A stretch of 64,000 nt of DNA from Conexibacter sp. SYSU D00693 (GTDB taxonomy: Bacteria > Actinomycetota > Thermoleophilia > Solirubrobacterales > Solirubrobacteraceae), in NCBI RefSeq assembly GCF_017084525.1, contig NZ_CP070950.1, forward strand, positions 4,278,001 through 4,342,000. Direction: 5' to 3'. The first letter of the stretch is position 1. Every line of letters starts with the position of its first letter. Shown here in pieces: positions 42,001 through 51,104 of the stretch. The position numbers and the translations under genes are program-made. Below the pieces are notes generated by a model that made no database searches, had not been told where the DNA came from, and was given only the letters and a program-made list of their open reading frames with translations.

Positions 42001-43659
42001 CGTCACACGACGCCCGGCGTGGGCCTCATCTCCCCGCCGCCGCACCACGACATCTACTCGATCGAGGACCTCAAGCAGCTCATCTACGACCTGCGCTGCG
42101 CCAACCCGCGCGCGTCGGTCTCGGTGAAGCTCGTGGCCGAGGTCGGCGTGGGCACGGTCGCGGCCGGCGTGGCCAAGGCCAACGCCGACCATGTCGTGAT
42201 CGCCGGCCACGACGGCGGCACCGGCGCCTCGCCGCTGTCGTCGATCGTCTCGGCGGGCGTCCCCTGGGAGATCGGCCTGGCCGAGACCCAGCAGACGCTG
42301 CTCAAGAACGACCTGCGCCAGCGCATCTGGGTGCAGACCGACGGCCAGCTCAAGACGGGCCGCGACGTCGCGATCGCCGCGATGCTCGGCGCCGACGAGT
42401 TCGGCTTCTCCACCGCGCCGCTGATCGCGACGGGCTGCATCATGATGCGCGCCTGCCACCTCAACACGTGTCCGGTGGGCATCGCGACGCAGGACCCGGA
42501 GCTGCGCAAGCGCTTCCAGGGCGTCCCGGAGCACGTCGTCAACTTCTTCTTCTTCGTGGCGGAGGAGGTGCGCGGCATCATGGCCTCGCTCGGCATCCGC
42601 CGGTTCGAGGACCTCGTCGGCCGCGTCGAGCTCCTGCAGGCCGACGCGGCGATCGAGCACTGGAAGGCCCGGGGCGTCGACCTCGGCCACCTGCTGCACT
42701 TCCCCGAGGGCGTCGACCCCGAGGCTCCGCGCCGCCGGCTCCAGCCGCCGCCCCCGGTCCTCGACGACCACCTCGACCACACGCTCATCGAGCAGGCCGG
42801 CCCGGCGCTCGACGAGGGCCGCTCGGTCGAGATCACCTCGCCGGTGCGCAACGTCAACCGCTGCGTCGGCGGCATGCTGAGCTCGCGCATCGCCGCCCAG
42901 CACGGCGCCGAGGGCCTGGCGGAGGACTCGATCAAGGTCGCCTTCACCGGCTCGGCCGGCCAGTCCTTCGGCGGCTGGCTCGCGCCCGGCGTGACGTTCA
43001 GCCTCGTCGGCGACGCCAACGACTACACGGGCAAGGGCCTGTCCGGCGGCATCCTGTCGGTCACCCCGCCCGACGGCGTCTCCTTCAAGCCGGAGGAGAA
43101 CGTCATCGTCGGCAACACGCTGCTGTACGGCGCGACGGCCGGACGCGCGTTCTTCCGCGGCCTCGCGGGCGAGCGCTTCGCGGTGCGCAACTCGGGCGCC
43201 AGCGCCGTCGTCGAGGGCGTCGGCGACCACGGCTGCGAGTACATGACCGGCGGGCGCGTCGTCGTCCTCGGCGACACCGGCCGCAACTTCGCCGCCGGCA
43301 TGAGCGGCGGCATCGCCTACGTCCTGGACGAGCACGACCGGTTCCGCACGCGCGTGAACCCGGCGATGCTCGACCAGCTCGAGGAGCTCGACGAGGCCGA
43401 CGCGATCGAGTGCCGCACGCTGGTCGAGGAGCACGTGCGCCGCACGGGCTCCACCGTCGGCCAGCGCGTGCTCGACGAGTGGGAGGCGCTGCGCGGGAAG
43501 TTCGTCAAGGTCTTCCCGGCCGACTACAAGCGCGTGCTGGCCGAGCTGGCCGCGCAGGAGGAGCAGGCGTCGGCCCAGCCGCCGCGTGCTGACGAGTTCG
43601 AGGAGGAGCGCGTCGACGTCGTCGGCGCTCCGAGCGTCCGCCAGGGAGACGGTGAGTAG
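39070..43659 (+). CDS. gltB: glutamate synthase large (alpha) subunit
   Basis: A 1529-residue protein. The class II glutaminase domain starts at Cys22 ([12 protein letters not shown]) after a 21-residue propeptide that is normally removed. A central domain is followed by the FMN-binding synthase barrel ([27 protein letters not shown]). The 3Fe-4S cysteines are in [17 protein letters not shown], and the C-terminal GXGXG beta-helix domain covers [11 protein letters not shown] to [12 protein letters not shown]. With GltD it makes two glutamates from glutamine and 2-oxoglutarate. Length is normal and no frame break is visible. Confidence 0.97.
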   Translation: MKNFGLPQADGLYDPTYEHDACGVAMIAKLDNQPSHAVIVNALTALDNLEHRGAEGADVRTGDGAGILTQLPHEFFRSVVDFELPEQGRYGVCMCFMPHDPDLRRKVEELVETNVRVEGQRILGWRDVPVDEQFVGETANRSRPYVKQLFIEAGPGFEGDQQAFERKLYVIRRIVELAAGPDFYAPSCSSRTIVYKGMLISHQVRGFYPDLQDERFKSALALVHSRFSTNTFPSWDLAHPFRVIAHNGEINTLMGNINWMRARESELASELFGLDLQKVLPVVRPGGSDSATFDNVLELLMLGGRSLPHAAMMMIPEAYRDRDDLPDHLKGFYAFHSCLMEPWDGPASVCFTDGTVVGATLDRNGLRPGRWCETKDGFVMLGSETGMLPVEPDNVVRLGRLAPGKLFLVDLEQGRIVEDDEVKKAVATQRPYGQWYEDNVVHFADLEAKEAAPLEQPLRRLQLAFGYSQEDERVLLAPMAKAGEEPIGSMGNDNALAVLSDQRPPLFSYFKQLFAQVTNPPIDPIREAVVMSLGTGVGAEHNLLAETPEHARQLVMDQPILRNAELETLRQVDHPYFRTHTIDITWPVSEGPQGMLARLANVCDEAHDGIGVGANVLILSDRAVSEDRCAIPSLLAVAAVHHHLVRLGTRLRAGLVLESGEPREVHHFATLLGFGASAINPYVMFESVDELVDAGRVAGCDDVETAEKNVVKAIGKGLLKTISKMGISTIQSYNGAQIFEAVGLEKDLIDRHFQGTASRIGGVGLPVLAQEALDRHARGYAVPDEELLPVGGVYAWRRDGEHHQWNPETIAALQHAVRVTDADEAQRKYDEYAKLINEHAARKATLRGLLQIRTDQQAVPLEEVEPAQEIVKRFATGAMSLGSISTESHETLAVAMNRLGGRSNTGEGGEDPRRFQPDANGDLRRSAIKQVASGRFGVTAHYLVNADQLQIKMAQGAKPGEGGQLPGHKVDKYIGSVRHTTPGVGLISPPPHHDIYSIEDLKQLIYDLRCANPRASVSVKLVAEVGVGTVAAGVAKANADHVVIAGHDGGTGASPLSSIVSAGVPWEIGLAETQQTLLKNDLRQRIWVQTDGQLKTGRDVAIAAMLGADEFGFSTAPLIATGCIMMRACHLNTCPVGIATQDPELRKRFQGVPEHVVNFFFFVAEEVRGIMASLGIRRFEDLVGRVELLQADAAIEHWKARGVDLGHLLHFPEGVDPEAPRRRLQPPPPVLDDHLDHTLIEQAGPALDEGRSVEITSPVRNVNRCVGGMLSSRIAAQHGAEGLAEDSIKVAFTGSAGQSFGGWLAPGVTFSLVGDANDYTGKGLSGGILSVTPPDGVSFKPEENVIVGNTLLYGATAGRAFFRGLAGERFAVRNSGASAVVEGVGDHGCEYMTGGRVVVLGDTGRNFAAGMSGGIAYVLDEHDRFRTRVNPAMLDQLEELDEADAIECRTLVEEHVRRTGSTVGQRVLDEWEALRGKFVKVFPADYKRVLAELAAQEEQASAQPPRADEFEEERVDVVGAPSVRQGDGE

Positions 43660-43661
43660 AC

Positions 43662-45179
43662 ATGGGTGAGCTCGGAGGCTTCCTCAAGATCGAGCGCTCG
43701 GGCGTCCCGTACCGGGACCCCGCCGAGCGCGTCGGCGACTTCAAGGAGTTCGTCGTCCACCGCTCGGACGACGAGCTGGCCGCGCAGGGCGCGCGCTGCA
43801 TGGAGTGCGGCGTGCCCTTCTGCCACAACGGCTGCCCGCTCGGGAACCTCATCCCGGACTGGAACGACCTCGTCTACCGCGGCCGCTGGCAGGACGCGAT
43901 CCGCCAGCTGCACGCCACGAACAACTTCCCGGAGTTCACGGGCCGCCTGTGCCCCGCGCCGTGCGAGGCCTCGTGCGTGCTCGAGATCCGCGAGGGCGAC
44001 GCGGTCACCATCAAGCAGATCGAGAACTCGATCATCGACCACGCCTGGGACAACGACTGGGTCGTCGCGCAGCCGCCCAGGAGCGAGACGGGCCGCACCG
44101 TCGCGGTCGTCGGCGCGGGCCCGGCCGGCATGGCCGCCGCCCAGCAGCTGCGCCGCGCCGGCCACACGGTCACGCTGTTCGAGCGCGACGAGGCCGCGGG
44201 CGGGCTGATCCGCTTCGGCGTGCCGGACTTCAAGATCGAGAAGTGGGTCATCGAGCGCCGCGTGCAGCAGCTCGTCGACGAGGGCGTCGACCTGCGGCTG
44301 AACACCGACGTGGGCGCCGGCGACCTCGAGGGCTTCGACGCCGTCGTGCTCGCCACGGGCTCGCGCGTGCCGCGCGACCTGCCGGTCGACGGCCGCGAGC
44401 TCTCGGGCATCCACCCGGCGATGGACTACCTCTACGTCCGCAACCGCCAGGTGGCCTCCGCCGACGGCGCCCCCGGCGAGATCACCGCCAAGGGCAAGCA
44501 CGTCGTCGTCATCGGCGGTGGCGACACCGGTGCGGACTGCGTGGGCAACTCGATCCGCGAGGGCGCGATCGACGTCGTCCAGCTCGAGGTCCTGCCCAAG
44601 CCGCCCGCGCACCGTCCCGACGACAAGACCCCGTGGCCGCTGTGGCCGATGAAGTACCGCAAGAGCTACGCCATGGAGGAGGCCGAGGCCACCCACAAGG
44701 GCGAGCAGGACTACGCGGTCACGACGCAGCGCTTCGTCGGCGAGGACGGGCAGGTCAGCGCCCTCATGGTCGCCGACGCCGACCCGGCCAACCCGTTCGG
44801 TCCGCCGCTGCCCGGCACCGAGCGTGCGCTGAAGGCCGACCTCGTGCTCCTGGCCATGGGCTTCCTGCACCCCGAGCAGGAGCTCATCGACGGCCTCGGC
44901 CTGGCCAAGGACCAGCGCGGCAACGTCAAGGCCTCGACCTACGAGACCTCCGAGCAGGGCGTCTTCGCCGCCGGCGACTGTCGCCGCGGCCAGTCGCTCA
45001 TCGTGTGGGCGATCAACGAGGGTCGCCAGGCGGCCCGGATGGCCGACCGCTACCTGCGCGGCCTCGACGAGGACCTGCGCCCGGCCACCGGCAACCTGAC
45101 GCAGGGCGACGAGGGCGGTCCCGAGGCGGCCCCGCCGCGCCACGCCGACGGCGCGATGCCGTCGCCGCAGGCCGTCTAG
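43662..45179 (+). CDS. gltD: glutamate synthase small (beta) subunit
   Basis: A 505-residue protein. The N-terminal cysteine clusters ([27 protein letters not shown]) bind two 4Fe-4S centres. The FAD Rossmann motif is [17 protein letters not shown] and the NADPH motif [17 protein letters not shown]; the closing FAD contact is [19 protein letters not shown]. It passes electrons from NADPH to GltB. It starts 2 nt after gltB, so the two are one operon. Confidence 0.97.
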   Translation: MGELGGFLKIERSGVPYRDPAERVGDFKEFVVHRSDDELAAQGARCMECGVPFCHNGCPLGNLIPDWNDLVYRGRWQDAIRQLHATNNFPEFTGRLCPAPCEASCVLEIREGDAVTIKQIENSIIDHAWDNDWVVAQPPRSETGRTVAVVGAGPAGMAAAQQLRRAGHTVTLFERDEAAGGLIRFGVPDFKIEKWVIERRVQQLVDEGVDLRLNTDVGAGDLEGFDAVVLATGSRVPRDLPVDGRELSGIHPAMDYLYVRNRQVASADGAPGEITAKGKHVVVIGGGDTGADCVGNSIREGAIDVVQLEVLPKPPAHRPDDKTPWPLWPMKYRKSYAMEEAEATHKGEQDYAVTTQRFVGEDGQVSALMVADADPANPFGPPLPGTERALKADLVLLAMGFLHPEQELIDGLGLAKDQRGNVKASTYETSEQGVFAAGDCRRGQSLIVWAINEGRQAARMADRYLRGLDEDLRPATGNLTQGDEGGPEAAPPRHADGAMPSPQAV

Positions 45180-45191
45180 CGCGAGAGCCTC

Positions 45192-45220
45192 CGGCCCCAC
45201 CCCGGGATAGGGTGGGGCCG
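45192..45220. terminator. hairpin terminator after gltBD
   Basis: Arms GGCCCCACCC (45193-45202) and GGGTGGGGCC (45210-45219) with a 7-nt loop, 13 nt after the gltD stop. TAGGGT inside it could also be the -10 of the next gene. Confidence 0.7.
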
Positions 45221-45225
45221 TGGCC

Positions 45226-45879
45226 ATGGAGGGGTCGTCGGAGCCGGAGCTCGGCAAGCGCGAGCGGACGAAGCACGCCAACCGCCGGGCGATCCTCGAC
45301 GCGGCCCGCGAGGTGTTCGCGGAGATGGGCTTCGGCGCCGCGTCGGTGCGCGACGTCGTGCGCCGCACCGACCTCGCGTCCGGGACCTTCTACAACTACT
45401 TCCCCGACAAGGAGGCGGTCCTCGGGGCACTGGTCGACGAGGCCGCCACGGAGGCGCGCGAGCGCATCGTCGCGGCGCGGCGCTCCGCCGAGTCGCTCGA
45501 CGACTTCGTCCGGGCCGGCTTCCGCGCCTACTACGCGTTCCTGGTCGAGGACCCGCGGACCTTCGAGCTGCTGCGCCGCAACGCGGGGACGATCCGCGCG
45601 ATGTTCGACCAGCCGGTGCTGGGCGGCGGCATCGACGAGCTCGAGCAGGACCTCCGGGCCGGCATCGCCGCCGGGCTCCTGCCCGAGCACGACGTCGAGC
45701 TGATGGCCTCGGCCATGGTCGGGGCGGGCTTCGAGGTCGGCGTGCGGCTGCTCGAGCGCGCCGGAGGCGACGACCTCGAGGCGGCGGTCGAGCTGCTGGC
45801 CGACGTCTTCGTCGCGGGCTTCGAGCACCTCGCGCGACCCGAGGGCTCAAGGCCCTCGGCCGGTCTGTCGAGAACTTGA
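45226..45879 (+). CDS. TetR-family transcriptional regulator
   Basis: A 217-residue protein. The N-terminal HTH is RRAILDAAREVFAEMGFGAASVRDVVRRTDLASGTFYNYFPDKEAVL, followed by an all-helical ligand-binding domain. ATG 45226 was preferred over GTG 45220, which sits on the gltD terminator stem; TAGGGT at 45208-45213 is 12 nt upstream. The C-terminal domain resembles fatty-acid/antibiotic responsive TetRs but no ligand can be named. Confidence 0.9.
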   Translation: MEGSSEPELGKRERTKHANRRAILDAAREVFAEMGFGAASVRDVVRRTDLASGTFYNYFPDKEAVLGALVDEAATEARERIVAARRSAESLDDFVRAGFRAYYAFLVEDPRTFELLRRNAGTIRAMFDQPVLGGGIDELEQDLRAGIAAGLLPEHDVELMASAMVGAGFEVGVRLLERAGGDDLEAAVELLADVFVAGFEHLARPEGSRPSAGLSRT

Positions 45880-45944
45880 GGGTCGGCCCCGCAGGGGCCC
45901 ACGCCGTCTCTCCGCACGCTCACCACCAGAGGGGATCCCACACC

Positions 45945-46838
45945 TTGCTGCGTCGCACTGCCCTGCCCGCCGCGGTCCTCGCCGCGCTCGCCGTCGCTCC
46001 CGCCCAGTCCCAGGCCGCCACCTACGGCTTCTCGGAGCAGCAGGCGAGCATGTTCTCCAACCCGCTCTACCAGGCGCTCAAGAAGGTCAAGGTCGCCCGG
46101 TACATCGCGCCCTACGACGTCGCCACCGACGCCCGCGACCGCGCGACGTTCCAGCGCTGGTACGACGCGGCGCAGGCGTCGGGCGACAAGATGCTCGTCT
46201 CCTTCTACTACGACCGCGACCGCGTCATGCACATGCCGTCCTCGTCGGAGTTCAAGAAGCAGATGAAGCTCTTCAAGGCGGCCTTCCCGGCCGTCGAGTC
46301 CATCTCGCCGTGGAACGAGGCCAACAAGAAGGCCCCGGGCCGCTTCGCCAACCCGTCGGCCAAGCAGGCCGCGGGCTTCTACAACGTCGCGCGCTCGGTG
46401 TTCAAGGGCAAGGAGATCGTCGCGCTCGACGTGCTCGACCAGAACAACGTCAAGCCGACCCTGACGTACATCAAGCAGTTCAAGAAGCACGCCAACGGGT
46501 CGCCGCGCCTCTGGGGCCTGCACAACTACAGCGACACCAACCGCTTCGGCTCCAAGCGCACGAAGGCCGTCCTCGACGCGGTCAAGGGCGACGTCTGGCT
46601 GACGGAGACCGGCGGCCTCGTGCGCTTCGGCGGGTCCTTCCCGTACAACGAGCAGCGGGCGGCCAAGGCGCTGAAGTTCATGTTCAAGCTCGCCAAGAGC
46701 AACAAGCGCCTGAAGCGCCTCTACATCTACCAGTGGCACGGCGACAAGCCGGACGCCGTCTTCGACGCCGGCCTGGTCAACGCGCTGGGCACCGCCCCCC
46801 GCCCCGGCTACACGGTCGTCAAGCGCGAGCTCGGCTAG
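45945..46838 (+). CDS. secreted glycosidase-like (beta/alpha) barrel protein
   Basis: A 297-residue protein from a TTG with the ribosome-binding site agagggga. A signal peptide (LLRRTALPAAVLAALAVAP, cleavage after QSQA-A) exports it. The mature part looks like a clan GH-A barrel: SISPWNEANKK gives the Asn-Glu pair of the acid/base and VWLTETGGLV the nucleophile Glu, with RLWGLHNYSD between. No close family is recognised; many such 'hypothetical' proteins occur in Thermoleophilia. It is followed by a strong terminator, suggesting a single-gene unit. Confidence 0.75.
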   Translation: MLRRTALPAAVLAALAVAPAQSQAATYGFSEQQASMFSNPLYQALKKVKVARYIAPYDVATDARDRATFQRWYDAAQASGDKMLVSFYYDRDRVMHMPSSSEFKKQMKLFKAAFPAVESISPWNEANKKAPGRFANPSAKQAAGFYNVARSVFKGKEIVALDVLDQNNVKPTLTYIKQFKKHANGSPRLWGLHNYSDTNRFGSKRTKAVLDAVKGDVWLTETGGLVRFGGSFPYNEQRAAKALKFMFKLAKSNKRLKRLYIYQWHGDKPDAVFDAGLVNALGTAPRPGYTVVKRELG

Positions 46839-46883
46839 CACCGCTCGTCGCGCCGCTCGTCCAGCGGCGTCCATCCTGCAGGG

Positions 46884-46916
46884 CGAAGGTCCTCCCCAGA
46901 ACCGGGGAGGACCTTC
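46884..46916. terminator. perfect hairpin terminator
   Basis: CGAAGGTCCTCCCC and GGGGAGGACCTTCG (14 bp, no mismatch) around 5 nt, 46 nt after the glycosidase-like gene. Confidence 0.85.
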
Positions 46917-46979
46917 GTCGTAGTGGGGGCCACACGGGGTCTCGCGAAGGGGGCGTCGCGCCGACCTCCCAGGGAGACG

Positions 46980-47600
46980 ATGGACGTCGGCGGCCCCACC
47001 CACCCGCAGGTCTCGCTGGAGGACCTCTTCGCGCAGGCCGAGCCGGTGCTGCTCGCGCCGGCGGTGGAGCGCGACGAGCGCGTGGCGGTCGAGCGCGTGG
47101 ACCAGGCACCTGCGTCCTTCGACGACCTCGAGCTCGTGCCCGTGCGCGACCTGCTGCCGCCGCCGGCGGCCGTGCGCCCTCCGGTGCCGATCGAGGAGCT
47201 GTTCCGTGCGGCCGAGGCGACCCCGCACACGCCGCGCTTCGCCGGGGTGCGCCGTTGGGTCCACGTCGGGCTGCTCGCGGCGGGCCTCGTCGTCGGGCTG
47301 CTGCTCGCGCTGCCGCTGCGCGACGTCGCCGAGCTCTGCCCGCCCTCCGGCGAGGGCCGCGGCTACTGCGCGATGCAGAAGCAGTGGGCGCCCGCCGTCA
47401 TCACGACCTTGGCGCCGATGCTGGCGGCCCACCTGGTGGCCGTCCTGGCGCTCGAGACGCTTCCGGGGCTGCGCCGCCGCCGCAAGGCCGGCGAGCGGCC
47501 GGTGCGTCGCACGCGCGCACAGCGTGCGGCGCCCTACGAGGAGGATCCCGTCCTCCTCGCAGCTTCCTGGGGGGTGCGCGCCGGCCACGAAGGCCGGTAG
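46980..47600 (+). CDS. hypothetical membrane protein with long acidic N-terminal region
   Basis: A 206-residue protein. Residues 1-90 are hydrophilic and contain a repeated short motif, VSLEDLFAQAEP and VPIEELFRAAEA, each preceded by Pro-rich sequence. Two membrane helices follow (VHVGLLAAGLVVGLLLAL and ITTLAPMLAAHLVAVLAL) with a short loop bearing two Cys (LCPPSGEGRGYC). The C-terminus is Arg-rich. Good ribosome-binding site (cagggagac). No family recognised. Confidence 0.7.
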   Translation: MDVGGPTHPQVSLEDLFAQAEPVLLAPAVERDERVAVERVDQAPASFDDLELVPVRDLLPPPAAVRPPVPIEELFRAAEATPHTPRFAGVRRWVHVGLLAAGLVVGLLLALPLRDVAELCPPSGEGRGYCAMQKQWAPAVITTLAPMLAAHLVAVLALETLPGLRRRRKAGERPVRRTRAQRAAPYEEDPVLLAASWGVRAGHEGR

Positions 47601-47610
47601 CGCCGCAGCG

Positions 47611-47672
47611 ACGACGGCCCGCCCACCCGAGCTTCCAGGGCCGGGGCTCGGGAGGGGCGGGCCGTCCGTCGT
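47611..47672. terminator. bidirectional terminator between converging genes
   Basis: Long stem: ACGGCCCGCCC and ACCCGAGC pair with GCTCGGG and GGGCGGGCCGT with one bulge, flanked by GACGA/TCGTC. It fills the gap between the membrane protein gene and the DUF3618 gene. Confidence 0.75.
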
Positions 47673-47675
47673 CGT

Positions 47676-48245
47676 CTAGCTCTGGGAGCCGACCTGCTCG
47701 CGCACCTGCTGCGCGGACTCCTGCGCGGAGCTCTTGAGCTCCTCGGCGTGCTCCTGCCCGGACTCGCGGGCGGTGTCCATCGCGCTCTGGGCCGCCTCCT
47801 GGGCGACCTCCTTGCCGTGTTCGAGGGCCTCCTGGCCCGTCTCGCGCACGCGGTCCTTGACCTGGTCGGCCACCGGGCCGAGGCGCTCCTGCTCGGTCCT
47901 CGAGCTCGGCAGCAGCAGGCCGGCGAGGAAGCCGACGGCCAGCGAGCCGACCGCGAGGCCCAGCGGGTTGTCCTGCGCCATGCCGCCGGCGCGCTTGGCC
48001 CCGGCCTTGAGGTCGCCGGTGCTCGGCGTCGCCTCGGCCACGGAGCTCGTCGCGTCGCCGGCGCTCCCGGCGATGCTCTCGCGCACGCCGCCGACCTTGT
48101 CCTTGATGGTGCTCATCCTGTCGCTCACTGCCTCCTGCGTCCGTGCCTTCACGTCCGCCTTGTAGCCCAGCGCATCGACCGTCTCGCCCATGCGGTCACG
48201 GGTCTGCTCGATGTCGCGCCTGATCACGTCCGGGTCTTGGCCCAC
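47676..48245 (-). CDS. DUF3618-domain envelope protein (YqjD/ElaB-like)
   Basis: A 189-residue protein. The N-terminal DUF3618 signature is DPDVIRRDIEQTRDRMGETVDALGYKADVKART. One membrane segment (NPLGLAVGSLAVGFLAGLLLP) sits in the middle, flanked by long amphipathic Glu/Gln/Ala helices. Third gene of a minus-strand operon; its GTG start overlaps the previous gene by 22 nt. It may sit at the inner membrane and interact with other stress or ribosome-associated factors, as proposed for YqjD, which is only loosely related. Confidence 0.82.
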   Translation of the reverse strand: MGQDPDVIRRDIEQTRDRMGETVDALGYKADVKARTQEAVSDRMSTIKDKVGGVRESIAGSAGDATSSVAEATPSTGDLKAGAKRAGGMAQDNPLGLAVGSLAVGFLAGLLLPSSRTEQERLGPVADQVKDRVRETGQEALEHGKEVAQEAAQSAMDTARESGQEHAEELKSSAQESAQQVREQVGSQS

Positions 48246-48625
48246 TGCACGTCCTCCTTCACCGTCTCCATGGTCTGCGGGGCCGGCGGCCCCGCCTCCT
48301 TCACGCGGTTGCGGCCCTGGAGGGCCAGCAGGCCGGCCACGGCCGCCCAGACGACGGTCACGACGAGCGCCGCGAGCCACCCGTCCATCGCCTTGTCGAG
48401 CAGGAGCACGAGGCAGGCGGTCAGGGTGCCGAAGGCCCCCAGGCCGAAGAGCCCCGCGCCACCCAGCATCCCGGCGCCCTTGCCGGCCTTCTTGCCCTGC
48501 TCGGAGAGCTCCGCGCGGGCGAGGGCCATCTCCTGGCGGACCAGCGTCGACGTCTCGTCGGAGAGCTGCTTGAGCAGGTCGCCGATCGAGCGATCACGCA
48601 GCTCCGGGTGGTCCGTCGCGGCCAT
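48224..48625 (-). CDS. DUF1469/YqjE-type membrane protein (phage-holin superfamily III)
   Basis: A 133-residue protein. The N-terminal helix ELRDRSIGDLLKQLSDETSTLVRQEMALARAEL is diagnostic, followed by two membrane helices (LGGAGLFGLGAFGTLTACLVLL and WLAALVVTVVWAAVAGLLAL). Start and stop overlap its neighbours (TGATG upstream, 22 nt downstream), so all three genes of the operon are co-translated. The holin name is historical; no lysis role is implied. Confidence 0.85.
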   Translation of the reverse strand: MAATDHPELRDRSIGDLLKQLSDETSTLVRQEMALARAELSEQGKKAGKGAGMLGGAGLFGLGAFGTLTACLVLLLDKAMDGWLAALVVTVVWAAVAGLLALQGRNRVKEAGPPAPQTMETVKEDVQWAKTRT

Positions 48626-49290
48626 CAGGCCCCCACGGGACGTCCGGGCACCGAGGTCGTGCCGATGCCGCTGCCGGTGCCGACGTCGTCGCTGCCGACG
48701 GTGTCGGTCGGTCCGGCGCCCGAGACCGTGCCGCTGCCGCCGGGCCCGGAGACCTCGCCGCCGGGGTGGGCCGTCGGGGGCGGGGACGACGGGACGCCGC
48801 CGCTGGGCAGCTGGCGCGAGGCGCCGTTGCCGCTCGACGTGCCCGAGCCGCCGCCGGCCTGCACGCGCTGCGTGCTGGACGCCTTGAGGAACCGGGAGGC
48901 CAGGAAGCCGGCGGCCAGGCCGCCCGCCACGACGGTCCAGGGGTTGTCGCGGGCGTAGCGCTCGACGTCGGAGAGGATCGTGTCCGCGTCGCTGCGCTCG
49001 AGGTAGCCGCCGAGCTGCTCGGCGCGGTCGGCCGCCTGGTCGGCGAGCTTGGCCGGACCCTCCTTGCCCTGCTCGCGCAGCTGCTCGGCCACCTGCCGCG
49101 CGTCGCCGGCCTGGCTCGAGATCTGCTGTCCGGCGGTGGTCGAGCGCTGCTCGACCTGGGTGCGCAGCGCGCCCTTGGCCTTCTCGGCGCCCTGCTGGGC
49201 CGCTTGCTGGGCCTGCTGCTGTGCCTGCTCGGCGGTGGACTCGCCACCGTCGTCCCGGCTGAACCTCGCCTGGGTGTCTGTCTGCGCCAT
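48625..49290 (-). CDS. YqjD-like amphipathic helical protein with membrane anchor
   Basis: A 221-residue protein. Residues 20-110 are Gln/Ala/Glu-rich helix (AEQAQQQAQQAAQQGAEKAK), then a DUF883-like segment with RDNPWTVVAGGLAAGFLASRFL, then a Gly/Ser/Thr/Pro disordered tail. Strong ribosome-binding site caaggagg before the ATG. First gene of the operon; probably a small membrane-anchored stress protein. Confidence 0.72.
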   Translation of the reverse strand: MAQTDTQARFSRDDGGESTAEQAQQQAQQAAQQGAEKAKGALRTQVEQRSTTAGQQISSQAGDARQVAEQLREQGKEGPAKLADQAADRAEQLGGYLERSDADTILSDVERYARDNPWTVVAGGLAAGFLASRFLKASSTQRVQAGGGSGTSSGNGASRQLPSGGVPSSPPPTAHPGGEVSGPGGSGTVSGAGPTDTVGSDDVGTGSGIGTTSVPGRPVGA

Positions 49291-49389
49291 CGCGCCTCCT
49301 TGCGTGGGAGAGGAATCGGTGATGCAGCGCCGGTGCCCGGCCCGGGGGTGCGGAAGCGGCACTGGTCCGCCGAAGGTGTCAGCGCTTCC

Positions 49390-49395
49390 TAGACT
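49390..49395 (+). promoter_or_regulatory. TAGACT -10 box
   Basis: Ends 8 nt before the GTG of the next gene, with no ribosome-binding site; another instance of the leaderless pattern. Confidence 0.4.
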
Positions 49396-49403
49396 GCGGC
49401 GCG

Positions 49404-50423
49404 GTGCCGACCTTCTGCCGTCACAACCGCTTCGCCGAGAACTGCCCCATCTGCTCGAAGAAGCCACGGACGGCGAGCTCGGCGCCGGCGAGCACCCGGC
49501 GGGCGGCTGCGGGGACGGCCGCGCCGAAGCGGCGCACGGCGCGCAGCGGCGGCGCGGGCGGCATGACGGTCCGGCGTCTGGCGCGCGCGCCCGACGACGG
49601 CTTCGACCACCCGCTGGTCCCCGGCCTGCGCTCGAGCGTCGACGCCCGGCGGATCGCCGAGGAGGTCGCCTTCGCGGCGGCGCGCCTCGACGAGCTGCGC
49701 CACGACCCGCCGGGCCTGCTCGGCGAGATCGCGGTGCTGGACGACCGCGAGGAGGCGGCGTGGCAGTGCTTCCTGGTCGCCTGGCTCTCGCCGGTCGAGG
49801 CCGAGGATCCGTGGGAGGGCATCCGCGCCGCCCACGTCCCGTGGTCCTCCGGCGAGCTGCCGCGCGTCGACGGCGTCGCCCTCGGTGAGCGCACGGCGTG
49901 CGACCCGGGACGCGCCGACGCGACGGTCACCGCCTACCGGGCGTGGGCGGCCAAGTCCGGCGGGCAGGTCGCGGCCCTCGCCGGCGAGGAGGCCTGGGAT
50001 CCGCCCCGGCGCTTCGACCGCGCCTTCGAGCGCCTGTCGCTGCCGGCGTTCAACCGCGCGGCGCGCTTCGAGTTCCTCCTGCTCGCGTCCGGGCTCGGGC
50101 TCGTCGACGCCGAGGCGTGGAACCTGCACCTGCGCGCGGAGCCGATGGACCCCGTCGTCCTGGCGTGCAAGCGGGCGTTCGGCATCGGCGACCCGGCGCT
50201 GCTGGCCCAGCGACTGCGCGCGCTCGCCGACGCGGGCGAGGCGCCCGTCGCCGCCTTCGACCTCGGGCTGCTCAACTGGTCGCGCGGCGGCGCGCAGGAC
50301 CGCATCCGTGCCGGCTCGCGCGCCGAGCCCGACGCCGGCGTGCGCGAGCGCCTCGAGCGGGCGATGGGCCTCGAGCCCGCGGCGGCCGAGGGCGGCGACG
50401 ACCAGCCGCCCGGGGCCGCCTGA
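49404..50423 (+). CDS. uncharacterised protein with N-terminal Cys/His zinc knuckle
   Basis: A 339-residue protein opening MPTFCRHNRFAENCPIC, a short CxH-x7-CxxC zinc-binding motif, then an Arg/Ala-rich linker. From about residue 60 comes an all-helical domain (VDARRIAEEVAFAAARLDELRHDP ... AFERLSLPAFNRAARFEFLLLASGLGLVDAEAW). The helical part vaguely resembles the 'alpha-glutamyl/putrescinyl thymine pyrophosphorylase' clades linked to modified DNA bases; that is a memory-based suggestion, not demonstrated here. Its stop is 3 nt from the converging enoyl-CoA hydratase stop. Confidence 0.6.
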   Translation: MPTFCRHNRFAENCPICSKKPRTASSAPASTRRAAAGTAAPKRRTARSGGAGGMTVRRLARAPDDGFDHPLVPGLRSSVDARRIAEEVAFAAARLDELRHDPPGLLGEIAVLDDREEAAWQCFLVAWLSPVEAEDPWEGIRAAHVPWSSGELPRVDGVALGERTACDPGRADATVTAYRAWAAKSGGQVAALAGEEAWDPPRRFDRAFERLSLPAFNRAARFEFLLLASGLGLVDAEAWNLHLRAEPMDPVVLACKRAFGIGDPALLAQRLRALADAGEAPVAAFDLGLLNWSRGGAQDRIRAGSRAEPDAGVRERLERAMGLEPAAAEGGDDQPPGAA

Positions 50424-50426
50424 GCG

Positions 50427-51101
50427 CTACTCGAGCGGGTTGGACTCGCGGTCCTCGAGCAGCGCGAGGGCGGTGGCGTACATCCGCCGCTTGATGGTCG
50501 CCTGCGTCAGGCCGTCCTTGCCGGCCAGCGCCGCGGCCCGCGCGATGGCGGTGCTGCGGACCTCCGCCTCGGCCGCCGTCGCCTCGACGATCCCGGCGCC
50601 GAGCGCCTCGGGGCCGGTGTAGCGCCGGGCGGTCAGCATCGCCTCGGCCTGGGCGGCCGGGTCGAGCTTGGCCTGGATGAGCGCCGTCATGCCGCGGCTG
50701 AACGGGATGTTGATGTCGGCCTCGGGCAGGCAGAACCAGCCGCGGTCCTCGCGCATGACGCGCAGGTCGTGGGCCAGCGCGAGCATCCCGCCGCCCGCGA
50801 AGGCGTGGCCCTGGATGGCGGCGACCGTCGGGGCCGGGAACGCGAGGACCTGCGCGAACACGCCGTGGATCTCGTGCACGTAGCCGGCCAGCTTGTCCCC
50901 GTTGGCCCCGAGCCAGTCGAGGTCCAGGCCGTTGGAGAAGAACTTGCCCGAGCCGGTCGTGACCAGCGCCTTGGGTCCTTCGGTGCTCGCGGCCTCGTCG
51001 AGCCGGGTGCGCAGCTCGGCGAGCCAGTCGGGGTGGAAGCGGTTCTCGTCGGCGCCGAGGTCCAGGACGAAGACGTCCCCCTCGCGCTCCAGCGTCGGCA
51101 T
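50427..51101 (-). CDS. enoyl-CoA hydratase/isomerase family protein
   Basis: A 224-residue crotonase fold. The oxyanion-hole segments are GSGKFFSNGLDLDWLG and AIQGHAFAGGGMLALAHDLRVM, followed by FCLPEADINIPFSRGM. The usual catalytic Glu positions appear replaced (Gly/Met-rich loop, then Pro-Glu-Ala), closer to Delta3,Delta2-enoyl-CoA isomerases than to classical hydratases. The C-terminal NPLE resembles no clear targeting signal. It is 3 nt downstream of a TetR gene in the same operon, which probably controls it. Confidence 0.87.
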   Translation of the reverse strand: MPTLEREGDVFVLDLGADENRFHPDWLAELRTRLDEAASTEGPKALVTTGSGKFFSNGLDLDWLGANGDKLAGYVHEIHGVFAQVLAFPAPTVAAIQGHAFAGGGMLALAHDLRVMREDRGWFCLPEADINIPFSRGMTALIQAKLDPAAQAEAMLTARRYTGPEALGAGIVEATAAEAEVRSTAIARAAALAGKDGLTQATIKRRMYATALALLEDRESNPLE

Positions 51102-51104
51102 GGC

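Noticed and set aside
38527-43434. Very long open frame on the minus strand opposite gltB (and similar ones opposite AddAB, topB and thr genes)
   Set aside because: Arg/Ala/Val/Asp-rich translation with no motifs; stop codons are rare in GC-rich antisense frames, and the opposite strand carries an unmistakable gltB.
48224-48625. Phage holin / prophage remnant
   Set aside because: The DUF1469 'holin superfamily' name is historical; there are no phage genes around and the operon matches YqjD/YqjE-like envelope proteins.
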